NCBI GenBank assembly: GCA_963678675.1
Contig: OY783198.1
Location: 2,237,001-2,301,000 of the forward strand
Reading direction: 5' to 3'
From: Xiphydria camelus
Lineage: Eukaryota; Arthropoda; Insecta; Hymenoptera; Xiphydriidae
Length of the DNA stretch: 64,000 nt
Position 1 is the stretch's first letter. Each line of letters opens with the position of its first letter. The translations under genes were made by a program, and so were the position numbers. Under the pieces are notes generated by a model that worked only from the letters and a program-made list of their open reading frames with translations, was not told the DNA's origin and made no database searches. Positions 12,582 to 25,029 of the stretch are shown piece by piece.

Positions 12582-14637
12582 CTTCCACTTTTCTTCTTCT
12601 AAATTCTCGTTTAAATATCGATTTCGGGAGTCTGAAATATTGCAAAGTATCGGATTTTTAGACGTGGAGGAGGAGGAGGAGGAGTGCCAGCGAACTCGTA
12701 TGGAAAAGAGGGAACGGATAGGGCGAAGAGACGAGCGGTAGAAAATATGGCCATGATATTTACCGACTCGGCCGCCACGTGAAAGTGTTCGTTTCTCGCT
12801 TTGTGCCGCGTGGTTCGAAAGAACGCATAGGCATATACTTATACGACGGCCGATTTCATGTAACGGGTGGTCGAGCCGCGCGACCGAAACTCGAGCGTCC
12901 TCCGTCTCTTGATCCCCCCCCCCCCTCCCCGCGCGTGTCCACTCCCCGACAGAATTTCAATTCCCTCCCAAACCGGACCCGAGGAAACTCGAAATCTCGC
13001 TCCGCTGCACTTTCACCTTGCAACGGCGACGATCGCGATCGCGAGGAAGAGTCCGAAAAAAGAAACGCGCGCGCAGCGGCCCACGCCGATAAATTAAGGA
13101 TCCCGTAAAAAAAATTTACAATGCAAATTCAGCAATAAACGACCCGCGGGAAGAGGCGTTTCTCGACCTTTTTCTTTTTCCTCGATCTGGCGCGCGTAGG
13201 TATATCGAGGTTCGCCAAGATCCTGAAACTTGGCGAACCGCGCGGGAATAACTCAACGTCGACGTTTCTCGCTGTTCCCCCCGGTCGAAATTTTCCGACG
13301 GATTTCAAAGGATCAACCGTCCCATGCGTATAACGCTTTCCTTCGTATTTTCCAATCGTGTCGCTGCACAGAGTTACTTTTTCGGGTCAACGCGTGATGA
13401 TCTTTTCGCCAAAGTGTTATACGAATTTCTCCCCGCAAAGTTCACAGGTGAGGATACAATCGTGGGTTTCAACCGATCGTGGGTTTTACGCTTTAGCGCA
13501 GCTCCCCTCTTCCGCCGCCTCTTCGGTGCTCGGGCGGACCGAAGAAAATCGAGGACCGCGGGATGAATCACTCGATGCTGTTTCGGCGGTGCCTCGCGGG
13601 CCGCAGGAGCGGAGGAAGAAAGAGTCGGAGAGCGTTATGTAGAAGGAGAATGTGCGGAGGAGGTCGACGAGCTACGCGGCGCGACGAGAAGAAGGTCGAA
13701 GAGAAGGAGGAGGAGGAGGAGGAGGAGGAGGAAGAGAAGGAAAGAGTGGCTCGTGAAAGGAATCTCCAGTCGCTTCGAAAATGATCCGTCAGTTTGACCG
13801 GTGAATTCGTCGGTTCGCGCGCCGGTCTCTCGCGCGCGCTACAGTAGCGTGTCCCCGAGGTGTACAGTGCTCCGGTCTCTCGAGCCGAGGGATACAGCGA
13901 CAGGAAGGAGAGGGAGATAGAGAGAGAGAGAGAGAGAGGAGCGGCGTGGAGAGGAGTGGGGGGGTAGCACCTTTCTCGCGAGCAGTTGCATAGAGTGCGG
14001 GCCTCACGGCGCGACTCGGTAAAAGAGGAGTTTGATGACGTCACTGGTTCACTCACGAGTGCCGCTAGGCCTCTCACTTCGTCGGCAGCACTGGCCACGG
14101 ATGGTTCTCTCGCGATCGGTCCACTCCGCGGAGGACGAATCGATCGGAAGTCGAACGGGGTGACGGGATACAAGGTGAGGGAGGGGGAGAGGCGCGAGCG
14201 CGAAGTAATCGGGGGTGGAAAGTATAGTCTGAAGTGTTACGGTGTACAACGCGGGCGTCGCGTTGGCGAGATTCGTGAGGGATAATCGTTGTGCCGAGAA
14301 GTAAGAGGATCGTGCGGGGTCATCTTCTCCGCGGAGGAGGGCCCTACCGCGTGTGCGGAAGCGTTATTTTGTATCTGCTTTTATTGTGTGCCCGTGCTCT
14401 GGATACGAATTTTGGATGGATTAAGGAACGGCGGAGGGTGAGTTTTTTAGAGGATGTGATATTTTTGCTTCGACGTAAACTGAGAAGAGAGCAGCGTACG
14501 AATATTGAAAATTACGCGAGGGGGTGTGTCCGGATATCCGATATCGTTCAATGAGATTGTCATTTTTTCATTTAGCAACGTAAAAAAACGGTCTAAAAGT
14601 CGCCTCCACTTTATATCGATCATCGTGCCGGACTTAA
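12582..14637. other. CpG-rich, promoter-like non-coding stretch
   Basis: GC-rich DNA with a GAG microsatellite (13706-13731), a GA run (13917-13938), a perfect CRE-type palindrome TGACGTCA (14036-14043) and a possible donor, ACAAG|GTGAGG, near 14173. These would suit a promoter with a 5' non-coding exon, possibly of the GEF gene 25 kb downstream. No transcript evidence is visible; this is inference. Open frames here are low-complexity Arg/Ser-rich and look spurious. Confidence 0.3.
14036..14043. promoter_or_regulatory. Consensus CRE/ATF palindrome TGACGTCA
   Basis: A perfect 8-bp CREB/ATF consensus lies in a CpG-rich segment with GAGA-type runs about 100 bp upstream. A perfect 8-mer palindrome is expected once per 65 kb by chance, so significance depends on the promoter context. 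Confidence 0.3.
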
Positions 14638-14951
14638 CCCTTTTAGTGCCGGGCGAAAAAGAGGTGCCTATGCGAGAATAACCGGCCGAATTTCACAGTT
14701 TTACTAGGGCTTGGGGGAGAATGCTCATAAAAACCAAACGAGAAACAATATTTGCATGATTCAAAAAGCAGTGTACTAAGGATGAAATAGAGAACAAAAC
14801 AATGACACGCGTATTACAAATTTATTTGGATTATTTCTCCCGCAATGCGAATAGTAAAGCGCTACGAGGCGCGGGCCGATATATCGGCTCTGGCACTTTT
14901 CGCCAGTGTAGCACAGCAGCCGATATATCGGCTCCCGGCACTCTAAAGGGG
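14638..14951. mobile_element. piggyBac-like MITE with TTAA target duplications (314 bp)
   Basis: The element starts CCCTTTTAGTGCCGGGCG and ends CCCGGCACTCTAAAGGGG, a clear terminal inverted repeat beginning CCC. It is bracketed on both sides by TTAA (14634-14637 and 14952-14955), the hallmark target site of the piggyBac superfamily. The interior holds two copies of the palindrome GCCGATATATCGGC and no transposase. Confidence 0.8.
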
Positions 14952-14955
14952 TTAA

Positions 14956-16568
14956 CGCATACGGAACAAACGGGCCGAGCAAACGAATCCGTCGTTCACT
15001 CGCGCGCTCGCAGGCACGCACGTGTGTTAACGCGCCCGGCGAATTGACGCCGTTTAGCGCGAACCTCCTTCGAGCGCGAGACGTCGCGCCAGGAGCTGTG
15101 TAAACAGGATTTCAGAAACGTCAAAGGTGACCAATCTGCTCCTTTCGGTACCATATTCGACCGTATAATAAGCGCGCGTACGTAATGCCTTTTTATAGCC
15201 GCTTCGGCTACTCTTTGGACAGGACTTGACGCAAGTTACGCGCGTCTACCTGTAACGCCGCCTACGGTGGCGCGCGAACGGCGCTGCCCAATTGGGTAAT
15301 ACTTTGGAACTTTCCAATTTTTTAGAACCTTCGCAAGACCGATTTCGACCTCGGCCCTCTCGGGACGCGCGCCGCGATGCTCGATCTCCGCGTCGCGAAC
15401 GAGCCTCGATCATCCGTCGCGTTTTCAAAAACGACGATTCCCGTCGCGTCGCGGCTGCCCGTCGATCGCGAGTTAGAAAATGTCACAGAGATCCGGAGTC
15501 TCCGCCTTTCTCCGGTGACTTTCCATTTTTTTTTCCCCCCCGGCCGATTTACACCGACCGCGAAACACGTTTTCCTCCGATCACCCTTCGCGTAACCCGT
15601 GCAGCCGATACAGTCGCCGCCGATCGCGAGTAACCCTCTCTCGCTCTTCCCTCGGCGCGGTTGTCGATCCCCGTGGCACGCGGTCGGGCCAACGATCGGC
15701 AACGATCGCGTAGCCGGTCGGAGATCGTTCTCTCGGAATCTTCCGGGGCTTTACGATCCAGCTGGAAACGATTCGCCGCGCCAATGACTCCGGTACATTT
15801 TGCATACGCTTCCAGCCGGACGAGGCGCGATCGGCTATCTCGACTTACGATCTCGCTGTCGCGCGATACCGATTTTCCGTCGGGCGCGACTTTTCGAAGT
15901 GTCCTGGCCGCGGTATTCGATCGCGCTCTGTCGGCGAAACTCCCTCCGCCTTCTGGATTTGTTCCCTCCGCGTTTGGTACTTTTTTTTTTTTTCCAGCAA
16001 CCGGTACCTCTTTTAATGGTCGTCGGTAATTTTTTTGTTTTCTCTCACCAAGCCGCATCTCCGCCCGTTGTTCCGAGTGTTCGAGCAAACTCGTTTGAAC
16101 GAACGCGAAGTAAAATGTTCGCGTCCGCGTCCCCCTTCTTCTCTCTTTTGCTCCGGTCCTCGTCGCGAGACTCTCGAGTTATTAAGACAGGTCTAACGGT
16201 CGCGGTAAAATCTAATTTCTGCGCATCACGACTCAAAATAATTATCCTACCCGGCAAGGCCGTTGCGAGGCGGATGATGTCCTGCCGGGCGGGCTGGTTG
16301 ATGGCGGTAATTATGGGAGAAAAAAAGCCCTGTTAATAATCGCACGCTCGATCGAATGACACGAATCGCTTCGCGCCCTGCGCCATGCCAATTTCTCACA
16401 GTCGTCGAGGAGGAATATTACCGTGGGGCGTACCTATTTCTCGTCCGAATGGTTTTGCGGGACTTTTCCTCGTCGATGATCGACCGTGAACATGGAGGTC
16501 GCCGGTTGCTCTTTGCTATTTCGAGAGGCGAGTTTGACGAGTCATTGCAGCTCCTCGATGAGAGGGAA
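14956..16568. other. GC-rich non-coding stretch
   Basis: CG-rich sequence with overlapping open frames of up to 179 codons on both strands. None shows a recognisable domain or splice pattern. I see no supported gene or RNA. Confidence 0.4.
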
Positions 16569-16812
16569 AAATTCGCGTGTCTGTATGTGAAGTTTCGAAC
16601 GTTATTTTGAACGAAAAATTTCGATTTTAACAGACCACGATCTCACTGTTGAGTTTATCGATTACTTGACCTATAGATATTTTTACGAACTGAGCGACTA
16701 TTGGAAATAAAGTAATCGATAAACTCAACATCAACCATATGGTCTGTTAAAGTCGTCATATATTTTTCGTTCGAATGAACGCTCGGTACTTCAGGCACAT
16801 GACAATTCGTCG
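16569..16812. mobile_element. Foldback element, about 100-bp inverted arms
   Basis: The inner arms TTAACAGACC...GTTGAGTTTATCGATTACT and AGTAATCGATAAACTCAAC...GGTCTGTTAA are near-perfect inverses. The match continues outward through TTGAACGAAAAAT and ATTTTTCGTTCGAA. It has a short loop and no coding sequence. Confidence 0.7.
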
Positions 16813-16840
16813 ATGACTTTTACCTCGAATTAACGACATC

Positions 16841-16987
16841 GTCTTTAATTGCGAATATCTCGTTATACCTGAAGTTTCTCTGGATATTGACATTTAACTT
16901 TTTCATACATCAAAATACGATCTTCAAAAAAGTACTACACACATTTTGCCAAAAAGTTCGCGGATAACGAGATAATCGCGATCAAAG
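16841..16987. repeat. Hairpin repeat family H, copy 1
   Basis: Inverted arms GAATATCTCGTTAT and ATAACGAGATAATCGCG surround a core with GATCTTCAAAAAAGT. Related hairpins occur at 29005-29135 and 59481-59616, with a degenerate one near 22560-22660. Confidence 0.55.
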
Positions 16988-18921
16988 CCAACGCCAGCTC
17001 TCTCTACCTCTGTCTCTCTCATCATCACCGCTACGTTATTATTTCTCCGAGTTGGATCTACAGCCAATCGTTAAAATAAGGCTGCGCGCCGACGGCAGGG
17101 AAACAGACCGTGCTTCGATTCGCACCGCGGGAACGATCCGGCGATGCACGTGCGATCGTCCGTATCGAGGAGAAGAATCGAGACCGTCCGCGATCGAAAA
17201 TCACATGGAGCGAATCACGCGGCGGCCGCGAGGACTTCGCCCCGTCCGTTATCAATTATATCGACGATTCCGCGGCTGGTTATTGGGACGGAACGCGATT
17301 CGTACTCGATCCAAAAGGAGAGGCCTTTCGTCCGTCCGTGCGGAGGAAGTCGATTCGTCGTGAGCCAGGAGCAGGAGCGACGGCAAACCGGATTCCGGTG
17401 GACAAGATCGTCGCGCGACAATCATACGATGACGATGCGATCGGTATCTCTGGCGGATCTAGGCGAATCGGACTCGGATCGAAGGTCAGCGCTGACCTTG
17501 GGATCGAATTCGGAACGAAATTGATCCCGCGAGAAGGGATATCTACTTTTATCACAACGGATTTCGTCCGGTCGAGAGTCTCGCGCGATCGTTATTTTAC
17601 GACGAAAATGTGCCGATTTGCGCGGAGAGACGATTTGAGAGCGACCGGCACAAATTCCGCTCACGATGCGACGCGATCCTCGCGTCGATCTCTACCCGAA
17701 ATAATCGCCGATGAGAAGGACGAGGCGATCGAGGATCGGCTGTGGCCTTGCGATCGATCCTTGGAGAATTTACGGGGCAATTGTTTTTTCAGCGAAATTA
17801 TCCGACCTTACACAGGGGGTCAAATCTTATCTCGTCTCTTTTCGAAGAGAGACTATCGGTATTCCGAATGATTTTCGACATCCCGTCAGGTGGGCTTCGC
17901 CTTGCTACGATACGCGCACAGCTGCAGCCCTGACAAAATGCGCACAGTTAGCTCACAGGCAATTAGCGCAATTAAATTCATTGTCGCGGTGGCTGTAGCG
18001 CCAGTGAACGCACAGGAAGGGGCGCGCGTGGTACCGTTGCCGACGCGAGTTGTGCGCTGGGGGCGGGGGGTCCGTTAATCGACCGTGTCCTCTCGCCAAA
18101 TTAATTACCCAAGCTCGCCTTCTACTTTCTCGCCTCGTGCAAATTCGCGCGGAGACGTTTGCATCACTTTCGAGGACGTCGAAATTTACTCCGCGTTCGC
18201 CTGTAGATCTGACGCGCGGAGAAGAAAAAAAAAAGGAGAGCGATCTCGCGTCGACGAGAGCTCCTTCCGGTTTGACGCCGCGGTCACCGCGCGATTACAC
18301 GTATTTGCGACGGAACGTCGAGGAATCGACCCTTGGCCGGATCGATCGTCGAGAACGCACCGGGTGAGCGGCTCCGCTCGGCGTACGCGCATCGCGCGAC
18401 GGTTGGACGTCCTTCGGGACCGGAACGCAAACGAGAGACACGGGCTGCACACACCGCTCCTAAACTCGACATTAAGCCGTGCTCTTTGTTAAACGGTCGT
18501 TGAACCGGACCCCGTAATTATCGACGCTCGAAGACGACACCGCCTTCGTCTCGTCGAAGCCGCGCTAGGAATTCCTGCGGAGGGTTCCTCGCGGGCCTCC
18601 GCGGGGCGCGGCGGATCCCACGGGGATCCTTCCGGCGACACCTCGTGCTCGAGGCTTCTTTTGTGTTTCGGCATTGTGTTGGCGGCATTTGGAATGCGGG
18701 GAATAACGATAACGGTTATCGGTAACGGTGCGATTTTTGCATTTGGAGCGGGGATTTCAATATTATCGAGGCGAATGAAATATTTTCGTTTTTTTTTTTG
18801 ACAGTCCTGACAGTACATTTATTCGATTCGAATGAATACCAATTTGATCCAAGTGATGTTCGATTAAATCGATAATATTCGCGCACGCGCTCGATCGATA
18901 TTCATTCCGATTGATTAAACG
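16988..18921. other. GC-rich non-coding stretch with a long open frame
   Basis: A 253-codon open frame (17110-17871, plus) opens at GTG rather than ATG. It has no recognisable domain and overlaps equally long frames on both strands. Dense CG dinucleotides and few AT-rich stops explain it. I see no supported gene. Confidence 0.4.
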
Positions 18922-19250
18922 TGCTCTCAGGACTGTTGAAAAATACATTTAATTGACTCGGGTACACTTTTTTCGCGGCGTAAGAATGATCGACGTGGAT
19001 GAAATCACGAAAGAAAACTAATTAACTGCACATTCGACCTGACTATTTCATGGATAAATACGAAACGATCCAATGTGACGCGCGATGCTCAGGACTACTC
19101 AAAAACTCGTTAAATTGACTCCTAATACATTTTTTTCTCAGTGTATGGACGATCGATTTTGATAAGGTCTCGAGAGAGAAATGATAGTGCATACTCGACC
19201 CGATATTTCACAGATCGGTACAAACGATCCAATGCGACGCCCCGTGAGCA
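18922..19250. repeat. Tandem duplication, unit about 164 bp
   Basis: Two direct units begin GTGCTCTCAGGACT (18922) and ATGCTCAGGACT (19085). They align through GAATGATCGAC/GGACGATCGA, CATTCGACC/CATACTCGACC and CGATCCAATG(T/C)GACG. The copies have diverged by substitutions and small indels. Non-coding. Confidence 0.6.
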
Positions 19251-19255
19251 CGATG

Positions 19256-19514
19256 CACTGAGAGAAGAGGTATATTTGAATACAAACCTGTGATGGAAAA
19301 ATTTAGTTGAGACGAATAGGAATTTGTTCACATCAAACAAAAATCTATTTGACAAAAATAAGTGTCTCGCATTTCCTTTTAATCGAGTACAAAACTAGCA
19401 GAACGTTTATCTCATTCAAATAGACGTTTGTGTGATGTGAATAAATTCCTATTCATCTCAAGTAAATTTTTCCATTATAGGCTCGTATTCAACTAGACCT
19501 TTTCCCTGGGCGTG
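19256..19514. mobile_element. MITE family 2, copy 1 (CACTGAGA terminus)
   Basis: The left end CACTGAGAGAAGAGGTATAT and the right end GACCTTTTCCCTGGGCGTG are imperfect inverses. Inner arms AATACAAACCTGTGATGGAA and TTCCATTATAGGCTCGTATT pair, followed by AATAGGAATTTGTTCACATC pairing with GATGTGAATAAATTCCTATT. Related copies lie at 32828-33069 and 38283-38493. Confidence 0.75.
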
Positions 19515-19766
19515 CAAGTCGCCGTCGACCGAATCGGATAAGCGAACCGCCGCGCCTTTTCAGGCTGCGTGAGATTTCTACCTCGTTTCACCTCGGTTGG
19601 GACAAACAAGTCGAATAAAATAAATAATGCGAGCGCGACGGTCTACGCGGTCGCGGCGCGTATCTCTGTGCTATCGAAATGGTGAACTACATACATTCGA
19701 TTTCGCGGCGATCTCTCTCGTGCGCGCGCGCGCGCGCGGTAATATACGTGTTTATCGTCCAACGTG

Positions 19767-19933
19767 CGTTTCTGCAATTGCGTCCGAGACGCGGCCGCCT
19801 TGCAAATCGGCACCGCGTTACTCGCGTTCCACTCGGACGAAATCCCCTATTCCGGACGCGATCGGCGCTCGTACCGATTTCCGAGAAACTCAACGACGCT
19901 CGGAGGAATCTCTCGATTCGTCGAAACGGGAAG
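19767..19933. repeat. Recent direct duplication, copy 1
   Basis: Nearly identical to 20034-20204. Both read GCAATTGCGTCCGAG, then CGCGTTACTCGCGTTCCACT and ATCCCCTATTCCGGACGCGA, then CTCGGAGGAATCTCTCG. The copies are 267 bp apart, with only a few substitutions and 1-2 bp indels. The indels break any shared reading frame, so a coding role is unlikely. Confidence 0.8.
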
Positions 19934-20033
19934 TTTTTTGTTCAATTCAAAAAATTAATAACAGAATCTCATTCAATGACAATCGGTATAAACGAATGAT
20001 TTAAACCATCAATTTTTCTGAGACACCGTCGCG

Positions 20034-20204
20034 CGTTTCCGCAATTGCGTCCGAGAGACGCGGCCGCCCTGAAAATCGGCACCGCGTTACTCGCGTTCCA
20101 CTCGGACGAAATCCCCTATTCCGGACGCGATCGGCGCTCGCGTACCGATTTCCGAGAAACTCAACGACGCTCGGAGGAATCTCTCGGCCCGTCGAAACGG
20201 GAAG
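20034..20204. repeat. Recent direct duplication, copy 2
   Basis: Second copy of the 19767-19933 segment, about 95% identical by eye, with extra GA and CG dinucleotides relative to copy 1. The intervening 100 bp is unrelated. Confidence 0.8.
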
Positions 20205-23200
20205 CCGACCTTTCGACCGGCGAAAAAGTCCGACCGCTGCGAGAAACGGACGAAAGAGATGACGCGCGTCTCCGCGAAGGAGGAGGATGCACCTCGCCGG
20301 GACGCGTCTGCTCCTCGAGGTTGACGGGACATTTTTTTTCCCCCCCCGATCCCAGTGACGGCGGCGCCGCCGGTTTCGCAAGGCCGTGCATCGCGCAGAA
20401 TCTGGAAAAGGTTAATTATTCGTCGTTCACATCGCTGCCGCGCGGTGTAATCCGTCCGTGATGTCAACAATTAACATTGCAAAATGCGAATTACATAAAA
20501 CCCCGGCGCAATCCCCCGCGTCTACTCCTTGACCGTAAAAAAAAAACAGTAGAAGACGTCAGACGCGCGATTCGCGCCGGGAGATTAAATATAAATATGA
20601 ATTCCCCGGGGGGAGGTCAACATTCGAAAGGACGATGTCGCGGCAGAGGGCGCGCGCGATCGAGGATGTCGTTCGGCGAGGGACTCGAAAGCGATACGGC
20701 GCGCGCGCGGGAGGGGTTCGACTCGCGCCGGCTGCGGTCTTCGCCCGCAGCAGCGAGCGTCTCTTCCGCGGTGGCGTCACTCGATACGCGCGCGCGCGCG
20801 ACGTCGAATCTTTCCGCGACTCTTTCACGAGCGCGACGCTTCGCGTATCGCATCCTGCGCGCCGCGAGACACGGCCCTCACCGCAGAAACGGAAAGACGG
20901 CCGGCGATCATCCGCGCTCGCAATCCGAAAGAGCCTCGGCATTTTTGACCGCCCCGCTTGCCGCGGGAAAAAGGAGCGAAATTGCGACTGCGGTCTCGCG
21001 CCGGTGTGGCATCCGTCTCTTCGTCCTGCGGCTGGCCGTGGCGGACACACCGCTCGATTTTTCGCGCGTCCGTCGCGCGAGAGCTTCGCGGGATCGTATC
21101 GCGTTTCCACGAGAAACACGTTCGCCAGGCCGGACGGATGCGTCCAGCAGTCGCGGAATACATGTGTACATATACGTATACATATGCAGCGCCGCGAGAT
21201 GGATTACCCAGCTGCTCGCGGTAACGCTCATTCGCACCGCAATCTCGGCGAGCGAGGTGTAGCGATATAGAATTGTACGAAAACAAATTCATCCTCGCAT
21301 TTATATCTCCGTCGAGGGGGGGGGATCGACGGAAAATTTCTTCCCGCGGTTTACGTTCCGTGGCGATTGGCGAGTACACCGCTGCAGAGAGCGCCGGGCG
21401 ATCGAGTCGCGGAGCGCACGACCGCCGAGTATAAAATTTACCGCAGCTCGGGGAAAACTTTAATAACCGTGTGGATGCCGGTCGCTCTCCGGTGGCGCGG
21501 TCTCGACTAGGAAACGAAACCGGCCTTAAAACGCGGCACGTTTTACGCCGTGAAAAGGAAAGGGCGAGAAGGAGGGGGCGGGGCGTACGGAACGATGACT
21601 TTTCGAAGAAAGAGAGAATATCGTTGCGCGCGCGCGCCGGCACGCTCTTCGCGGATGCTGCGGAAACGAAAGCACGAAGCTACGGCACATCGGTGCGTTC
21701 GTTTTACGAAGGCGATTAAGTTTCGCCTTCTAACCGCCGACGCGGAGATCTTTATTCCGATTCGCGGGATTAGCAGCGATCGTTGGTAGGTAATTTTAGC
21801 GCCTTCTTGACAGGTTTCATCGATTGCTCGCGAATAAGATAAATTCCTCGTACTCTCGTTTGACGTGAGATTTGTCGTATTTCTGCGGATCGTCCGATGG
21901 AGGGGCAGAGGTATTATGCAACGCGGAGAATGCAGTTACGTCGGCTGTGCAACAGCCTCCGCATGAGCCTTGCGGTCAGAAATAGAGTGCCTCCTGTTTT
22001 TAGTTCGATCATCGATCGGTTTTATTCAATGGTGGAATCTCGATCCCGATTTATCCCGGCTGCGTTTTTCACGGGAGATGACGGATCGTGTCGTGGATCC
22101 TCGTTGCACGCGAGCCGAGCTTCATCGACGCACGAGTAGAGCCACTCCGAATGTTTGAGACACGATGCACCTGTGCGCAGCTGTTCGACTCGTATAGGTG
22201 TTTCCGTTCGTTGTACCGCACACGCTATCCCGCGTATGGATACCGCGCACACCGCGGCGAACACCTACCACGTCGCATTCCAGACGCAACTGGCGGAAGA
22301 GTCTGTCTTCTATTTCTCTTCCTACCCTTTCGTAGATCAACGGAGGCGTGTCTCCCGCCGTGGATTACACGCCTGCTTAGAGTTCCTCGTTAATTTCGAG
22401 GACGATTCCGTTACAGCGACGGGTTGCCGGCACGCGAAACGTCGGTGGAGTGAGAAATTGCACCAGGGGAGAGTCTCGCTTCCGCGCTTCTTCCTTCGGT
22501 CGCTGTGACGCGCGCTTCGATCGCGATTATCCGCCAATCCGTGAACTTTGGGTGAACATTGATATGATGCTTTTTCGAAGATTACGTCTCGGTCTACAAA
22601 AAAGTTCCTCAGGAAAATTCCGAAAAATTCGTGGAAAAGGAGTTAATCGCGATTGTGGAGAAAATCATGCCTCCGTTTATAACGAAATCCACTCTCCCGC
22701 ACATTTTCTCCGCATCCCCGGTGAAAGAGGCATTGCACATACGCGTAAACACGAACCTTCCTCCCAGCCAGGACGTTAACTTTACACGCTGCAATTAGCC
22801 CCGCTCGCGCGCGCGGTACGCCCTCCCCCGCAGTCGCAGTCGAAACCCGTCCACTTCCTTCCTTCCCAAGTTTCACCGAGACGCGTCCAGCGACGAGGAT
22901 TTCACTGAAACTCGCGTTCGAGGGGATCCTCTTCCAATTTCAAGGTCGCGGGAAGCCGAAGAAAGGTTCCCACGAAAAGTGAATTTCGGGCAATTAAGAG
23001 ACCGCGTACAGGAACGCAGGTTCCGGTCTCGGGTAAACTTAATGACTTTCGCTGTTAAGCGCGCGCGCGCGCGCGCATGGGGGTTCGGAGGACCATGTAT
23101 GTGCGCGGCCATGAGAACCCGGCGGATGCGCCGAGACAATCGTGAAAGCACGCGCGCGTCTCCCTTCGATTGTGTTTCGTAGAAAGTAAATATAAAGTTG

Positions 23201-24117
23201 ATTTTCGAGTCATTAAACCACCTGCGTATCAACCGCGCACGCGCGCGCGTCTCGAACGGCGGAATACGAAAAAAAAAAAAACAAAAAAAAAGTGGAAGTT
23301 AGGTGGCGTTTCATGCTCGGCCGAACGGAATGACGAGGGGGCGGAGGTGGAAGAGGTCGCCCGAATTAAGATCCCCGACCCGGAAACCGCGCTCGGCGGT
23401 CCCGAAGACCATCGCGAGCGTTTCCGGGCTTCGACGACGATCGCCTTTCTTTTTTCGCGTCGCGAATTTCTACCCGACTTTTCGGAGGAGGGATCGAGGC
23501 GGAACCAGCGACGTCCTTCGCGTTTCCTCCGAAATTATCCGAGTTGCGACGGAGACTGCTGTATAATTATTGCGGTTACACCGCTCCAATTTTTCATTTG
23601 CGAGAAATTTATACGTTGCGTTTCGGTATGATCAGGGGACGATGTACGCGCACGGTGCTTCCCCCCTCGATCCGCAACTTTCCCCACCCGGCGATTTTCT
23701 CTCGACCCGCAGGAATTAACCGTCCGATCGGACGAGCCCACTCTTCCAGCGGCGCCACGTCGAAAACTTTCGGTCGATCCGCGGCCGCCCCGTGATTACG
23801 GCTGGAATAAGCGTCGCCGAAACAGGTTTCCAAAGCCGCCAGGCTCAAATCGTGGAACGAACCGCGAGACTCGGGGCTCGAGCAAAAATAACGGACGAGA
23901 ATCGCCGCGGCTCCATTAACGTTCGACGCTCGATCGCGAGACTCGGCGGAGGAGCCGCGCGCGGAGTTGGACGGTCCTTCGCGGGGCTCGCGAAACTGTG
24001 TCACCCTTGTAAATGACAGGGGAGAGTCACTCGGACGGCGTCTGCTCATCGCGATCGGTAACGACGATCAGGGGACACTCGCATTTCTTCCTTCCTCTTT
24101 TCTCGATCATACGTGTG
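20205..24117. other. CpG-rich non-coding stretch
   Basis: Very CG-rich DNA with CG microsatellites (for example 23060-23076). Overlapping frames of up to 272 codons on both strands are Arg/Ala/Ser-rich and show no domain or splice structure. A degenerate family H hairpin may lie near 22560-22660. I see no supported gene. Confidence 0.4.
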
Positions 24118-24420
24118 CACTGAGAGAAATAATTGCTAGTGTCAAAAAAAAAAAAAAAAAATTCTTGAACGAAGAACATGCATTATAATCTCGCCAATTT
24201 TTATGAATGCAGATTCCTGGTCGAAGAATATATATTCTCGATTCACAAGGATACCTTCGTTGGGACGAAAAATTGTTTCTGCGCGCAAAAAAAAAACAAT
24301 TACTCGAGCTCATCAAATATATTCTTGCACGGAGAAAATCACGGCTTGATCCTGGAATTATATCATGTTTCTGATTGAAGGAAATACTTGTTTGGCACCA
24401 GCAATTGTTTCTCTCAGAGT
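24118..24420. mobile_element. MITE family 1, copy 1 (CACTGAGAGAAATAATTGCT ends)
   Basis: It begins CACTGAGAGAAATAATTGCT and ends CAGCAATTGTTTCTCTCAGA, clear terminal inverted repeats. The interior has a poly-A/T run and self-complementary TTCTTGAACGAAGAA-type segments. Non-coding. Four other copies lie in this window. Confidence 0.8.
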
Positions 24421-25029
24421 ACTTCGGCGATCCCCGGCTTTCCGAGTGTCGACGAAGAGCCGCGGTCGCGTCGCGTTAATTAAATCAATCGATTCGTCCT
24501 GGACACTACCGAAGCAAGAAACTCCTCCGTACGGGCAATTTATAAATGCACCGAGACGGCGTCTTTTTACGATTTACGAGTCCCGGGTCGCGTCATACCC
24601 CGGCACGCCGCAGTCGTCCGCAGCCGTCGTCCCTGAGAAATCCGCTTCTTCTTCTTCTTCTCTCCTCCTTTCTCCGCTACCTGTACCTACGTCCGTGTCT
24701 GGGCAGAAGCCAAACAGGAAGTGTCAAGGACTCCGCGAAACGAGTGGAGGGACTCGAAGAGGGGCAAATTGGGATTGAGTGGACGTGAGACGGATAGTTT
24801 TTCATTCAATTGTTCGTTCCGGTTTTTAATTAAAAAACTAATGACTTTTCCAGCTCAGCGCAGCCAAAATATCGTTGCTTTTAAAATTACAAATTTAGTT
24901 TCACGGACGACAGAAGGTCAATTTTAACATTCGATTGTTAAATAAATAATACAATATTCACAATTGTAAATTAACAATTCATCAAAAGCGAAGAACTTAA
25001 TCATGTAGTGCATCTTTAAGAGTGCACGA

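Noticed and set aside
17110..17871. 253-codon open frame on the plus strand
   Set aside because: It opens at GTG rather than ATG, has no recognisable domain, and overlaps comparable frames on both strands in CG-rich, stop-poor DNA.
20477..21643. Overlapping frames of 186-272 codons on both strands
   Set aside because: Arg/Ala/Ser-rich translations in all frames show a composition effect, not coding selection.
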